Shown: positions 23,301-33,415 of the stretch, in pieces
Layout of the letters: each line of letters begins with the position of its first letter
Numbering within the stretch: the first letter of the stretch is position 1
From: Taudactylus pleione
Lineage: Eukaryota > Chordata > Amphibia > Anura > Myobatrachidae
Direction of reading: 5' to 3'
Length of the DNA: 64,000 nucleotides
Assembly: GCA_031769625.1 (NCBI GenBank)
Contig: JAUIMM010002332.1
Coordinates: 1 to 64,000, forward strand
The notes under the pieces: generated by a model
What the model was told of the DNA's origin: nothing
The model's input: the letters and a program-made list of their open reading frames with translations, nothing else
The model's database searches: none
Made by a program: the position numbers and the translations under genes

Positions 23301-26300
23301 TCTAGAATAGGATATTAGCGGCAGGTGTATTCTAGAATAGATTATTAGCGGCAGGTGTATTCTAGAATAGATTATTAGCGGCAGATGTTTTCTAGAATAG
23401 ATTATTAGCGGCAGGTGTATTATAGAATAGAATTATAGCGGCAGGTGTTTTCTAGAATAGATTATTAGCGGCAGGTGTATTCTAGAATAGATTATTAGCG
23501 GCAGGTGTATTCTAGAATAGATTATTAGCGGCAGATGTTTTCTAGAATAGATTATTAGCGGCAGGTGTATTATAGAATAGAATTATAGCGGCAGGTGTTT
23601 TCTAGAATAGATTATTAGCGGCAGGTGTATTCTAGAATAGGATATTAGCGGCAGGTGTATTCTAGAATAGATTATTAGCGGCAGGTGTATTCTAGAATAG
23701 ATTATTAGCGGCAGGTGTATTCTAGAATAGGATATTAGCGGCAGGTGTATTCTAGAATAGATTATTAGCGGCAGGTGTATTCTAGAATAGATTATAGCGG
23801 CAGGTGTATTATAGAATAGGATATTAGCGGCAGGTGTATTCTAGAATAGATTATTAGCGGCAGGTGTATTCTAGAATAGATTATTAGCGGCAGGTGTTTT
23901 CTAGAATAGATTATTAGCGGCAGGTGTATTATAGAATAGAATTATAGCGGCAGGTGTTTTCTAGAATAGATTATTAGCGGCAGGTGTATTCTAGAATAGA
24001 TTATTAGCGGCAGATGTTTTCTAGAATAGATTATTAGCGGCAGGTGTATTATAGAATAGAATTATAGCGGCAGGTGTTTTCTAGAATAGATTATTAGCGG
24101 CAGGTGTATTCTAGAATAGGATATTAGCGGCAGGTGTATTCTAGAATAGATTATTAGCGGCAGGTGTATTCTAGAATAGATTATTAGCGGCAGGTGTATT
24201 CTAGAATAGGATATTAGCGGCAGGTGTATTCTAGAATAGATTATTAGCGGCAGGTGTATTCTAGAATAGATTATAGCGGCAGGTGTATTCTAGAATAGAT
24301 TATTAGCGGCAGGTGTATTCTAGAATAGAATTATAGCGGCAGGTGTATTCTAGAATAGAATTATAGCGGCAGGTGTTTTCTAGAATAGATTATTAGCGGC
24401 AGGTGTATTCTAGAATAGAATTATAGCGGCAGGTGTATTCTAGAATAGATTATTAGCGGCAGGTTATTCTAGAATAGATTATTAGCGGCAGGTGTATTCT
24501 AGAATAGATTATTAGCGGCAGGTGTATTCTAGAATAGAATTATAGCGGCAGGTGTATTCTAGAATAGGCTATTAGCGGCAGATGTTTTCTAGAATAGATT
24601 ATTAGCGGCAGGTGTATTCTAGAATAGATTATTAGCGGCAGGTGTATTCTAGAATAGAATTATAGCGGCAGGTGTATTCTAGAATAGAATTATAGCGGCA
24701 GGTGTTTTCTAGAATAGATTATTAGCGGCAGGTGTATTCTAGAATAGATTATTAGCGGCAGATGTTTTCTAGAATAGATTATTAGCGGCAGGTGTATTCT
24801 AGAATAGATTTATAGCGGCAGGTGTATTCTAGAATAGATTATTAGCGGCAGGTGTATTCTAGAATAGAATTATAGCGGCAGGTGTTTTCTAGAATAGATT
24901 ATTAGCGGCAGGTGTATTCTAGAATAGATTATTAGCGGCAGGTGTATTCTAGAATAGATTATTAGCGGCAGATGTTTTCTAGAATAGATTATTAGCGGCA
25001 GGTGTATTATAGAATAGAATTATAGCGGCAGGTGTTTTCTAGAATAGATTATTAGCGGCAGGTGTATTCTAGAATAGGATATTAGCGGCAGGTGTATTCT
25101 AGAATAGATTATTAGCGGCAGGTGTATTCTAGAATAGATTATTAGCGGCAGGTGTATTCTAGAATAGATTATTAGCGGCAGGTGTATTCTAGAATAGGAT
25201 ATTAGCGGCAGGTGTATTCTAGAATAGATTATTAGCGGCAGGTGTATTCTAGAATAGATTATAGCGGCAGGTGTATTCTAGAATAGATTATTAGCGGCAG
25301 GTGTATTCTAGAATAGAATTATAGCGGCAGGTGTATTCTAGAATAGAATTATAGCGGCAGGTGTTTTCTAGAATAGATTATTAGCGGCAGGTGTATTATA
25401 GAATAGATTATTAGCGGCAGGTGTATTCTAGAATAGATTATTAGCGGCAGGTGTATTCTAGAATAGAATTATAGCGGCAGGTGTTTTCTAGAATAGATTA
25501 TTAGCGGCAGGTGTATTCTAGAATAGATTATTAGCGGCAGGTGTATTCTAGAATAGATTATTAGCGGCAGGTGTATTCTAGAATAGAATTATAGCGGCAG
25601 GTGTTTTCTAGAATAGATTATTAGCGGCAGGTGTATTCTAGAATAGAATTATAGCGGCAGGTGTTTTCTAGAATAGATTTATAGCGGCAGGTGTATTCTA
25701 GAATAGATTATTAGCGGCAGGTGTATTCTAGAATAGATTATTAGCGGCAGGTGTATTCTAGAATAGATTATTAGCGGCAGGTGTATTCTAGAATAGATTA
25801 TTAGCGGCAGGTGTATTCTAGAATAGATTATTAGCGGCAGGTGTATTCTAGAATAGATTATTAGCGGCAGGTGTATTCTAGAATAGATTATTAGCGGCAG
25901 GTGTATTCTAGAATAGATTATTAGCGGCAGGTGTATTCTAGAATAGATTATAGCGGCAGGTGTATTCTAGAATAGATTATTAGCGGCAGGTGTATTCTAG
26001 AATAGAATTATAGCGGCAGGTGTATTCTAGAATAGAATTATAGCGGCAGGTGTTTTCTAGAATAGATTATTAGCGGCAGGTGTATTCTAGAATAGATTAT
26101 TAGCGGCAGGTGTATTCTAGAATAGATTATTAGCGGCAGGTGTATTCTAGAATAGATTATTAGCGGCAGGTGTATTCTAGAATAGAATTATAGCGGCAGG
26201 TGTATTCTAGAATAGAATTATAGCGGCAGGTGTATTCTAGAATAGATTATTAGCGGCAGGTGTATTCTAGAATAGGCTATTAGCGGCAGGTGTTTTCTAG

Positions 26301-29300
26301 AATACATTATTAGCGGCAGGTGTATTCTAGAATAGAATTATAGCGGCAGGTGTATTCTAGAATAGATTATTAGCGGCGGGTTATTCTAGAATAGATTATT
26401 AGCGGCGGGTTATTCTAGAATAGATTATTAGCGGCAGGTGTATTCTAGAATAGATTATTAGCGGCAGGTGTATTCTAGAATAGAATTATAGCGGCAGGTG
26501 TATTCTAGAATAGAATTATAGCGGCAGGTGTATTCTAGAATAGGCTATTAGCGGCAGATGTTTTCTAGAATAGATTATTAGCGGCAGGTGTATTCTAGAA
26601 TAGATTATTAGCGGCAGGTGTATTCTAGAATAGGCTATTAGCGGCAGGTGTATTATAGAATAGATTATTAGCGGCAGGTGTATTCTAGAATAGATTATTA
26701 GCGGCAGGTGTATTCTAGAATAGATTATTAGCGGCAGATGTTTTCTAGAATAGATTATTAGCGGCAGGTGTATTATAGAATAGAATTATAGCGGCAGGTG
26801 TTTTCTAGAATAGATTATTAGCGGCAGGTGTATTCTAGAATAGATTATTAGCGGCAGGTGTATTCTAGAATAGATTATTAGCGGCAGATGTTTTCTAGAA
26901 TAGATTATTAGCGGCAGGTGTATTATAGAATAGAATTATAGCGGCAGGTGTTTTCTAGAATAGATTATTAGCGGCAGGTGTATTCTAGAATAGGATATTA
27001 GCGGCAGGTGTATTCTAGAATAGATTATTAGCGGCAGGTGTATTCTAGAATAGATTATTAGCGGCAGGTGTATTCTAGAATAGATTATTAGCGGCAGGTG
27101 TATTCTAGAATAGGATATTAGCGGCAGGTGTATTCTAGAATAGATTATTAGCGGCAGGTGTATTCTAGAATAGATTATAGCGGCAGGTGTATTCTAGAAT
27201 AGATTATTAGCGGCAGGTGTATTCTAGAATAGAATTATAGCGGCAGGTGTATTCTAGAATAGAATTATAGCGGCAGGTGTATTCTAGAATAGATTATTAG
27301 CGGCAGGTGTATTCTAGAATAGAATTATAGCGGCAGGTGTATTCTAGAATAGGCTATTAGCGGCAGATGTTTTCTAGAATAGATTATTAGCGGCAGGTGT
27401 ATTATAGAATAGATTATTAGCGGCAGGTGTTTTCTAGAATAGATTATTAGCGGCAGGTGTATTCTAGAATAGATTATTAGCGGCAGGTGTATTCTAGAAT
27501 AGATTATTAGCGGCAGGTGTATTCTAGAATAGATTATTAGCGGCAGGTGTATTCTAGAATAGATTATTAGCGGCAGGTGTATTCTAGAATAGATTATTAG
27601 CGGCAGGTGTATTCTAGAATAGATTATTAGCGGCAGGTGTATTCTAGAATAGATTATTAGCGGCAGGTGTATTCTAGAATAGATTATAGCGGCAGGTGTA
27701 TTCTAGAATAGATTATTAGCGGCAGGTGTATTCTAGAATAGAATTATAGCGGCAGGTGTATTCTAGAATAGAATTATAGCGGCAGGTGTTTTCTAGAATA
27801 GATTATTAGCGGCAGGTGTATTCTAGAATAGAATTATAGCGGCAGGTGTATTCTAGAATAGATTATTAGCGGCAGATGTATTCTAGAATAGATTATTAGC
27901 GGCAGGTGTATTCTAGAATAGAATTATAGCGGCAGGTGTATTCTAGAATAGAATTATAGCGGCAGGTGTATTCTAGAATAGGCTATTAGCGGCAGATGTT
28001 TTCTAGAATAGATTATTAGCGGCAGGTGTATTATAGAATAGAATTATAGCGGCAGGTGTATTCTAGAATAGATTATTAGCGGCAGGTGTATTCTAGAATA
28101 GATTATTAGCGGCAGGTGTATTCTAGAATAGAATTATAGCGGCAGGTGTATTCTAGAATAGATTATTAGCGGCAGGTGTATTCTAGAATAGATTATTAGC
28201 GGCAGGTGTATTCTAGAATAGATTATTAGCGGCAGGTGTATTCTAGAATAGATTATTAGCGGCAGGTGTATTCTAGAATAGATTATTAGCGGCAGGTGTA
28301 TTCTAGAATAGATTATTAGCGGCAGGTGTATTCTAGAATAGATTATTAGCGGCAGGTGTATTCTAGAATAGATTATTAGCGGCAGGTGTATTCTAGAATA
28401 GATTATTAGCGGCAGGTGTATTCTAGAATAGATTATTAGCGGCAGGTGTATTCTAGAATAGATTATAGCGGCAGGTGTATTCTAGAATAGGATATTAGCG
28501 GCAGGTGTATTCTAGAATAGATTATTAGCGGCAGGTGTATTCTAGAATAGATTATTAGCGGCAGGTGTATTCTAGAATAGATTATTAGCGGCAGGTGTAT
28601 TCTAGAATAGATTATTAGCGGCAGGTGTATTCTAGAATAGATTATTAGCGGCAGGTGTATTCTAGAATAGATTATTAGCGGCAGGTGTATTCTAGAATAG
28701 ATTATTAGCGACAGGTGTATTCTAGAATAGATTATTAGCGGCAGGTGTATTCTAGAATAGATTATTAGCGGCAGATGTATTATAGAATAGATTATTAGCG
28801 GCAGGTGTATTCTAGAATAGATTATTAGCGGCAGGTGTATTCTAGAATAGGCTATTAGCGGCAGGTGTATTATAGAATAGATTATAGCGGCAGGTGTATT
28901 CTAGAATAGATTATTAGCGGCAGGTGTATTCTAGAATAGATTATTAGCGGCAGGTGTATTATAGAATAGATTATTAGCGGCAGGTGTATTCTAGAATAGA
29001 TTTATAGCGGCAGGTGTATTCTAGAATAGATTTATAGCGGCAGGTGTATTCTAGAATAGAATTATTAGCGGCAGGTGTATTCTAGAATAGATTATTAGCG
29101 GCAGGTGTATTCTAGAATAGATTATTAGCGGCAGGTGTATTATAGAATAGATTATTAGCGGCAGGTGTAGTCTAGAATAGGCTATTAGCGGCAGGTGTAT
29201 TCTAGAATAGGCTATTAGCGGCAGGTGTATTCTAGAATAGATTATTAGCGGCAGGTGTATTATAGAATAGGCTATTAGCGGCAGGTGTATTCTAGAATAG

Positions 29301-30900
29301 GCTATTAGCGGCAGGTGTATTATAGAATAGGCTATTAGCGGCAGGTGTATTCTAGAATAGGCTATTAGCGGCAGGTGTATTCTAGAATAGATTATTAGCG
29401 GCAGGTGTATTCTACAATAGATTATAGCGGCAGGTGTTTTCTAGAATAGATTATTAGCGGCAGGTGTTTTCTAGAATAGATTATTAGCGGCAGGTGTATT
29501 CTAGAATAGATTATAGCAGCAGGTGTATTCTAGAATAGGCTATTAGCAGCAGGTGTATTCTAGAATAGATTATTAGCGGCAGGTGTATTCTAGAATAGAT
29601 TATAGCGGCAGGTGTATTCTAGAATAGATTTATAGCGGCAGGTGTATTCTAGAATAGATTATTAGCGGCAGGTGTATTCTAGAATAGATTTATAGCGGCA
29701 GGTGTATTCTAGAATAGGCTATTAGTGACAGGTGTATTCTAGAATAGATTATTAGCGGCAGGTGTATTCTAGAATAGATTATTAGCGGCAGGTGTATTCT
29801 AGAATAGAATTATAGCGGCAGGTGTATTCTAGAATAGAATTATAGCGGCAGGTGTATTCTAGAATAGATTATTAGCGGCAGGTGTATTCTACAATAGATT
29901 ATTAGCGGCAGGTGTATTCTAGAATAGATTATTAGCGGCAGGTGTATTCTAGAATAGATTTATAGCGGCAGGTGTATTCTACAATAGATTATAGCGGCAG
30001 GTGTATTCTACAATAGATTATAGCGGCAGGTGTATTCTAGAATAGATTATTAGCGGCAGGTGTATTCTAGAATAGATTATTAGCGGCAGGTGTATTCTAG
30101 AATAGAATTATAGCGGCAGGTGTATTCTAGAATAGATTATAGCGGCAGGTGTATTATAGAATAGATTATAGCGGCAGGTGTATTCTAGAATAGATTATTA
30201 GCGGCAGGTGTATTCAACAATAGATTATAGCGGCAGGTGTATTCTAGAATAGATTATTAGCGGCAGGTGTATTCTAGAATAGATTATTAGCGGCAGGTGT
30301 ATTCTAGAATAGAATTATAGCGGCAGGTGTATTCTAGAATAGATTTATAGCGGCAGGTGTATTCTAGAATAGATTATTAGCGGCAGGTGTATTCTAGAAT
30401 AGATTTATAGCGGCTTTTGTTATCTAGAATAGATTATTAGCGGCAGGTGTTTTCTAGAATAGAATTATAACGGCAGGTGTTTTCTAGAATAGAATTATAG
30501 CGGCAGGTGTTTTCTAGAATAGAATTATAGCAGCAGGTGTTTTCTAGAATAGATTATTAGCGGCAGGTGTTTTCTAGAATAGAATTATAGCGGCAGGTGT
30601 TTTCTAGAATAGAATTATAGCGGCAGGTGTATTCTAGAATAGAATTATAGCGGCTGGTGTTATCTAGAATAGATTATTAGCGGCAGGTGTATTCTAGAAT
30701 AGAATTATAGCGGCTGGTGTTATCTAGAATAGAATTATTAGCGGCAGGTATATTCTAGAATAGATTATTAGCGGCAGGTGTATTCTAGAATAGAAATATA
30801 GCGGCAGGTGTATTCTAGAATAGATTATTAGCGGCAGGTGTATTCTAGAATAGAAATATAGCGGCAGGTGTATTCTAGAATAGATTTATAGCAGCAGGTG
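17370..30900. repeat. 30-bp satellite array (array B), about 450 units
   Basis: The unit is 30 bp. It opens GCGGCAGGTG, carries the 12-bp palindrome TATTCTAGAATA (containing TCTAGA) and closes GATTATTA. A 29-bp form lacking one T is common. Variation is concentrated at a few sites: TATTC/TATTA/TTTTC before TAGAA; GATTATTAG/GAATTATAG/GATTTATAG/GGATATTAG/GGCTATTAG after it; GCGG/GTGG; CAGGTG/CAGATG. The span of 13,531 bp divided by 30 gives about 451 units. Units are highly uniform in the middle and more variable toward the right edge, with forms such as TCTACAATAG and CGGCTTTTGTTATC near 29400-30900. There is no spacer sequence between units and no coding potential. Confidence 0.97.
19375..22126 (+). 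repeat. Tandem duplication of a 1376-bp block inside array B (approximate limits)
   Basis: Rare variants recur at exactly 1376 bp. CGGCATGTGTATAATAG is at 19551 and 20927. The variant TTACTAGCGG is at 20321 and 21697. The order of intervening unit variants is the same. Outer limits are approximate because flanking units are near-consensus. Another recurring block is marked by GCTATTAGTGG followed by the same unit variants, at 17601, 18526 (offset 925) and 19303 (offset 777). Array B therefore grew partly by block duplication and not only unit by unit. Confidence 0.75.
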
Positions 30901-31286
30901 CACAAATGCAGAATTTTTAAAAACTTACTTTAGGGACATAAAAATATGCTAGTACCCATTTTCATGTACCCCAAATTTGATGGGACCACTTAAAAAAACG
31001 AAAAAAATAATCTAAGTGCTCTTCTGCATCACTTCTTCAATGTCGGGGAAAAAAACACCTGCTGCGGCTATTTAAATCCCTGACTTTCAATTAAAGGCTA
31101 AAACGGGGGTACCCATAGTGATCCCCCATGTTTTTACAACTTTAGGGTGCACTTACAATTTTTTTAATGAAAAATTCGTAACTTTACGCAAATCCAACTT
31201 CGGAGTTTCCCGTTTTCGTTAATTTTATATTGAATACGGGGATAAGCGGGAGCGTACCCGATACTTTAACGCAGGTAAAAACTCCG
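30901..31286. other. Right unique part of the 14.4-kb element
   Basis: This is AT-rich non-coding sequence from CACAAATGCAG to the terminal hairpin. It includes the subterminal motif ATTGAATACGG (31229-31239), complementary to 17071-17081. A minus-strand open frame overlapping its end (31184-31441) crosses the element boundary and has no recognisable features, so I do not call it a gene. Confidence 0.6.
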
Positions 31287-31328
31287 ATATGAAACGTTAA
31301 CTTCGACAGTGAAGTTAACGTTTCATAT
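31287..31328. repeat. Perfect 18-bp stem hairpin at the transposon right end
   Basis: The arm ATATGAAACGTTAACTTC (31287-31304), loop GACAGT (31305-31310) and exact complement (31311-31328) form the hairpin. The right arm merges into the terminal inverted repeat, so the last 54 bases of the element are hairpin plus terminus. The left terminus lacks an equivalent hairpin in the same place, so the two ends are asymmetric. Confidence 0.9.
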
Positions 31329-31340
31329 TGAATACCCCTC
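31325..31340 (-). repeat. Right terminal inverted repeat of the 14.4-kb element
   Basis: ATATTGAATACCCCTC is the complement of the left end with two mismatches. It is followed by the TTA target copy at 31341-31343. Confidence 0.75.
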
Positions 31341-31343
31341 TTA

Positions 31344-31409
31344 GACATTACCCATAGGAAGAGGTAACGTCTGACACTGGAAGAGGAGCCTGGCAAATTG
31401 GAGGAGTAA
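31344..31409 (+). repeat. Resumed host sequence with diverged 45-bp repeat motif
   Basis: GACATTACCCATAGGAAGAG leads into GTCTGACACTGGAAGAGGAGCCTGGCAAATTGGAGGAG. This closely follows the array C phrase GTCTGACACAGGGGAGGAGG...CCTGGCACAGGGGAGGAGG. A donor-like AGAG|GTAACGT lies at 31360-31370. The stretch ends with the TAA target copy (31407-31409) of the next insertion. Confidence 0.6.
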
Positions 31410-31742
31410 AGGTGCCCACACACACACCGACTTGCTCCCAATCAGCCAATGTACACGATTTCCCCTGAACTCTCCCCAGGCAGTCGTGGTCACGATTTGG
31501 AGTTAAAAATGTCCAATCTAACTTAAGATCTATCGTGCAGCCAGTGCATTGTATCCCAGATTTGCTAATCTGCCCTACAGCACGGCAGATCTGAAGATGC
31601 GATGTACGACGAGCGGGGACGCGCATCGGCATCGTGATCAAGTGTAGAAACTCACGATTTGGCCATTTTTTACATGATCTGTCGTCACGATTCGTCGAAA
31701 TCGGCCAAATTGGATGAAAAGTCGGTATGTGTGTGGGCACCT
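31410..31742. mobile_element. 333-bp MITE with 22-bp terminal inverted repeats and TAA target duplication
   Basis: The left end AGGTGCCCACACACACAC... (31410-31431) and the complement of the right end (31721-31742) agree at 21 of 22 bases, both ending in CCGAC. TAA flanks the element at 31407-31409 and 31743-31745. The host sequence on either side joins into repeat-like sequence (GGAGGAG / GATTCTGGGGAGGAGGAG). No coding capacity: the minus-strand frames across it (31348-31740, 31638-31868) have no recognisable features. Length, termini and a 3-bp TWA target site fit a Harbinger-type MITE. The superfamily is inferred. Confidence 0.9.
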
Positions 31743-31745
31743 TAA

Positions 31746-31820
31746 GATTCTGGGGAGGAGGAGCCTGGAACAGGGGAGACGGAGTCTAACACAGGGGAGG
31801 AGGAGAGGACTGTCGTAAGG
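31746..31820 (+). repeat. Diverged 45-bp repeat units between insertions
   Basis: GGGGAGGAGGAGCCTGGAACAGGGGAGACGGAGTCTAACACAGGGGAGGAGGAGAGGACTGTCGTAAGG matches array C phrasing: CCTGGCACAGGGG, GTCTGACACAGGGGAGGAGGAGAG and GTGCTGTCATA. This is the immediate left neighbour of array C once the two insertions to its right are removed. It shows the array's older, degenerate edge. Confidence 0.75.
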
Positions 31821-32103
31821 GTTGCTGCTATTTCTTATGTGGCTAAAGGACCTCTGTGACGTAACCACCTTGTGACTGCTGCAGGAGGCTGGCCCGCTCC
31901 TGCATTACCATCCACTAGGGCATAGAGGGGGAATATATATTTGTGGCGAGCGCAGCGAGCCACCGTGCTTGAGGCGAGCGCAGCGAGCCCGCGAGGGGAC
32001 ACTTTTCGGCCCCTGTTAGCATCCCCGCCCCTCCCCCTTTCAAGCCGGGTCACATGGGTGTGATGTCACAGGTCCATCAGCGCTCTATAGTCTAGACCTA
32101 ACT
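31821..32103. mobile_element. 283-bp insertion flanked by an 11-bp direct repeat; type uncertain
   Basis: CTGTCGTAAGG occurs at 31810-31820 and again at 32104-32114, bracketing 283 bp unrelated to the array. The insert carries AATATATATT (31932-31941), a 17-bp internal direct repeat and a GC-rich part with CCCCGCCCCTCCCCC. No terminal inverted repeats, TG...CA ends or A-rich tail are obvious. A retro-inserted short element or a solo terminal repeat are candidates. The last two bases of the second flanking copy may belong to the next element, so the true target duplication may be 9 bp (CTGTCGTAA). Confidence 0.5.
31945..31989 (+). repeat. 17-bp direct repeat GGCGAGCGCAGCGAGCC, two copies
   Basis: Exact copies lie at 31945-31961 and 31973-31989, 28 bp apart, inside the 283-bp insertion. 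Each copy contains short imperfect GCGAGC/CAGCGAGC repetition. Confidence 0.9.
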
Positions 32104-32114
32104 CTGTCGTAAGG

Positions 32115-33060
32115 CCCCATACATCAGCAATCTGAGGCAATGACTATAGGCTCCCCCCATACATCAGCAATCTGAGGCAATGACTATAGGCTCCCCCATA
32201 CATCAGCAATCAGAGACAATGACTATAGGCTCCCCCCATACATCAGCAATCAGAGACAATGACTATAGGCTCCCCCCATACATCAGCAGTCAGAGACAAT
32301 GACTATAGGCTCCCCCCATACATCAGCAATCTGAGGCAATGACTATAGACCCCCATACATCAGCAATCTGAGGCAATGACTATAGCCCCCCCCATACATC
32401 AGCAATCTGAGGCAATGACTATAGCCCCCCCCATACATCAGCAATCTGAGGCAATGACTATAGGCTCCCCTATACATCAGCAATCTGAGGCAATGACTAT
32501 AGGCCCCCATACATCAGCAATCTGAGGCAATGATTATAGGCCCCCATACATCAGCAATCTGAGGCAATGACTATAGGCCCCCATACATCAGCAATCTGAG
32601 GCAATGACTATAAGCCCCCCCCATACATCAGCAATCTGAGGCAATGACTATAGACTCCCCACATACATAAGCAATCTGAGGCAAAAACTATAGGCCCCCA
32701 TACATCAGCAATCTGAGGCAATGACTATAGGCCCCATACATCAGCAATCTGAGGCGATGACAATAGGCCCCCCCCCATACATCAGCAATCTGAGGCAATG
32801 ACTATAGGCTCCCCTATACATCAGCAATCTGAGGAAATGACTATAGGCTCCCCACATACATCAGCAATCTGAGGCAATGACTACAGGCCCCCATACATCA
32901 GCAATCTCCTGCAATGACTACAGCCCCCCCCATACATCAGCAATCTGAGGCAATGACTACAGCCCCCCCCCATACATCAGCAATCTCCTGCAATGACCAC
33001 AGCCCCCCCCCATACATCAGCAATATGAAGCAATGACTATAGGCCCCCACACATCAGCAA
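32115..33060 (+). repeat. 36-42 bp minisatellite, 24 full units plus a partial, derived from the element's left terminus
   Basis: The unit begins CCATACATCAGCAATCTGAG, continues GCAATGACTATAGG and ends in a C run of 4-9 bases, which accounts for the length variation. I counted 24 full occurrences of the ATACATCAGCA-type start and a 25th broken copy near 33050. Variants include CAGAGACAATG in units 3-5, and CTCCTGCAATG alternating with CTGAGGCAATG in units 21-23. The start of the unit is the element's left terminal repeat itself. Confidence 0.95.
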
Positions 33061-33410
33061 GAGGAAAACCGCAATTGAACACTTTGAAGATTTGTTGCCC
33101 GATTTTAGGATTTCCCATTCTTGCAATCTGCGCCCATACATTACAGATCATTTTCAGCAAACTTAGATCTGACAATCGTGAAAGGCTCCATCATTTTACT
33201 AGTAACGTTCTGCAAATCGGCTGATCATGTCCATACACAAACAATCTACAGTCCCAATTCATCTGTGATATCCAACATATTGGACAATCTGATTTAACAA
33301 TTCCAATCACTTTTTGGTTGCAATCTATGAAGCCCATACATTGCAGATTATTATACACACTCCCCTGCAAATTTCAGAATTGCCACAATCGATTTCTGAT
33401 GTATTAGGGC
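33061..33410. other. Non-repeated right part of the 1.3-kb element
   Basis: This is AT-rich non-coding sequence. CCCATACATT-CAGAT motifs recur near 33133 and 33334, resembling the terminal sequence. It ends with the right terminal repeat GATTTCTGATGTATTAGGGC at 33391-33410. Confidence 0.6.
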
Positions 33411-33415
33411 ATACA

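Larger units (their letters stand above)
16985..31340. mobile_element. Non-autonomous DNA transposon with a giant internal satellite (14,356 bp), Harbinger-like target site
   Basis: The left end starts CAGGGGTATTCAGTAT (16985-17000). The right end, reverse-complemented, starts GAGGGGTATTCAATAT (31325-31340). That is 14 matches in 16. TTA flanks both sides (16982-16984 and 31341-31343), a 3-bp duplication of the TWA type known for PIF/Harbinger elements. A subterminal inverted pair CCGTATTCAAT (17071-17081) and its complement (31229-31239) supports one element. No transposase frame is present, so it is non-autonomous. Internally it has about 385 bp of left sequence, 13.5 kb of 30-bp satellite and about 440 bp of right sequence. 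Superfamily assignment rests only on the target site and termini. Other 3-bp-duplicating groups are possible. Confidence 0.75.
32113..33410. mobile_element. MITE-like element (about 1.3 kb) with amplified terminal sequence
   Basis: The left end GGCCCCATACATCAGCAATC (32113-32132) matches the complement of the right end (33391-33410) at 16 of 20 bases, with ATACATCAG identical. Flanks are TAA (32110-32112) and ATA (33411-33413), an imperfect 3-bp target site. Host sequence to the left ends CTGTCGTAA and to the right resumes CAGATGAGGTGAAG. This corresponds to CTGTCATAGATGAGGTGAAG in the 45-bp repeat, as expected for an insertion within a unit. No transposase is present. An open frame at 33033-33224 spans non-repeated interior with no recognisable features. 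Confidence 0.65.

Noticed and set aside
17370..30900. CRISPR array
   Set aside because: The 30-bp units are directly adjacent with no unique spacers, hundreds of units long, inside a transposon in eukaryotic-looking DNA, and without cas genes.
31184..32053. Overlapping minus-strand frames of 72-130 aa
   Set aside because: They cross transposon and MITE boundaries and have no recognisable domain or initiation context.
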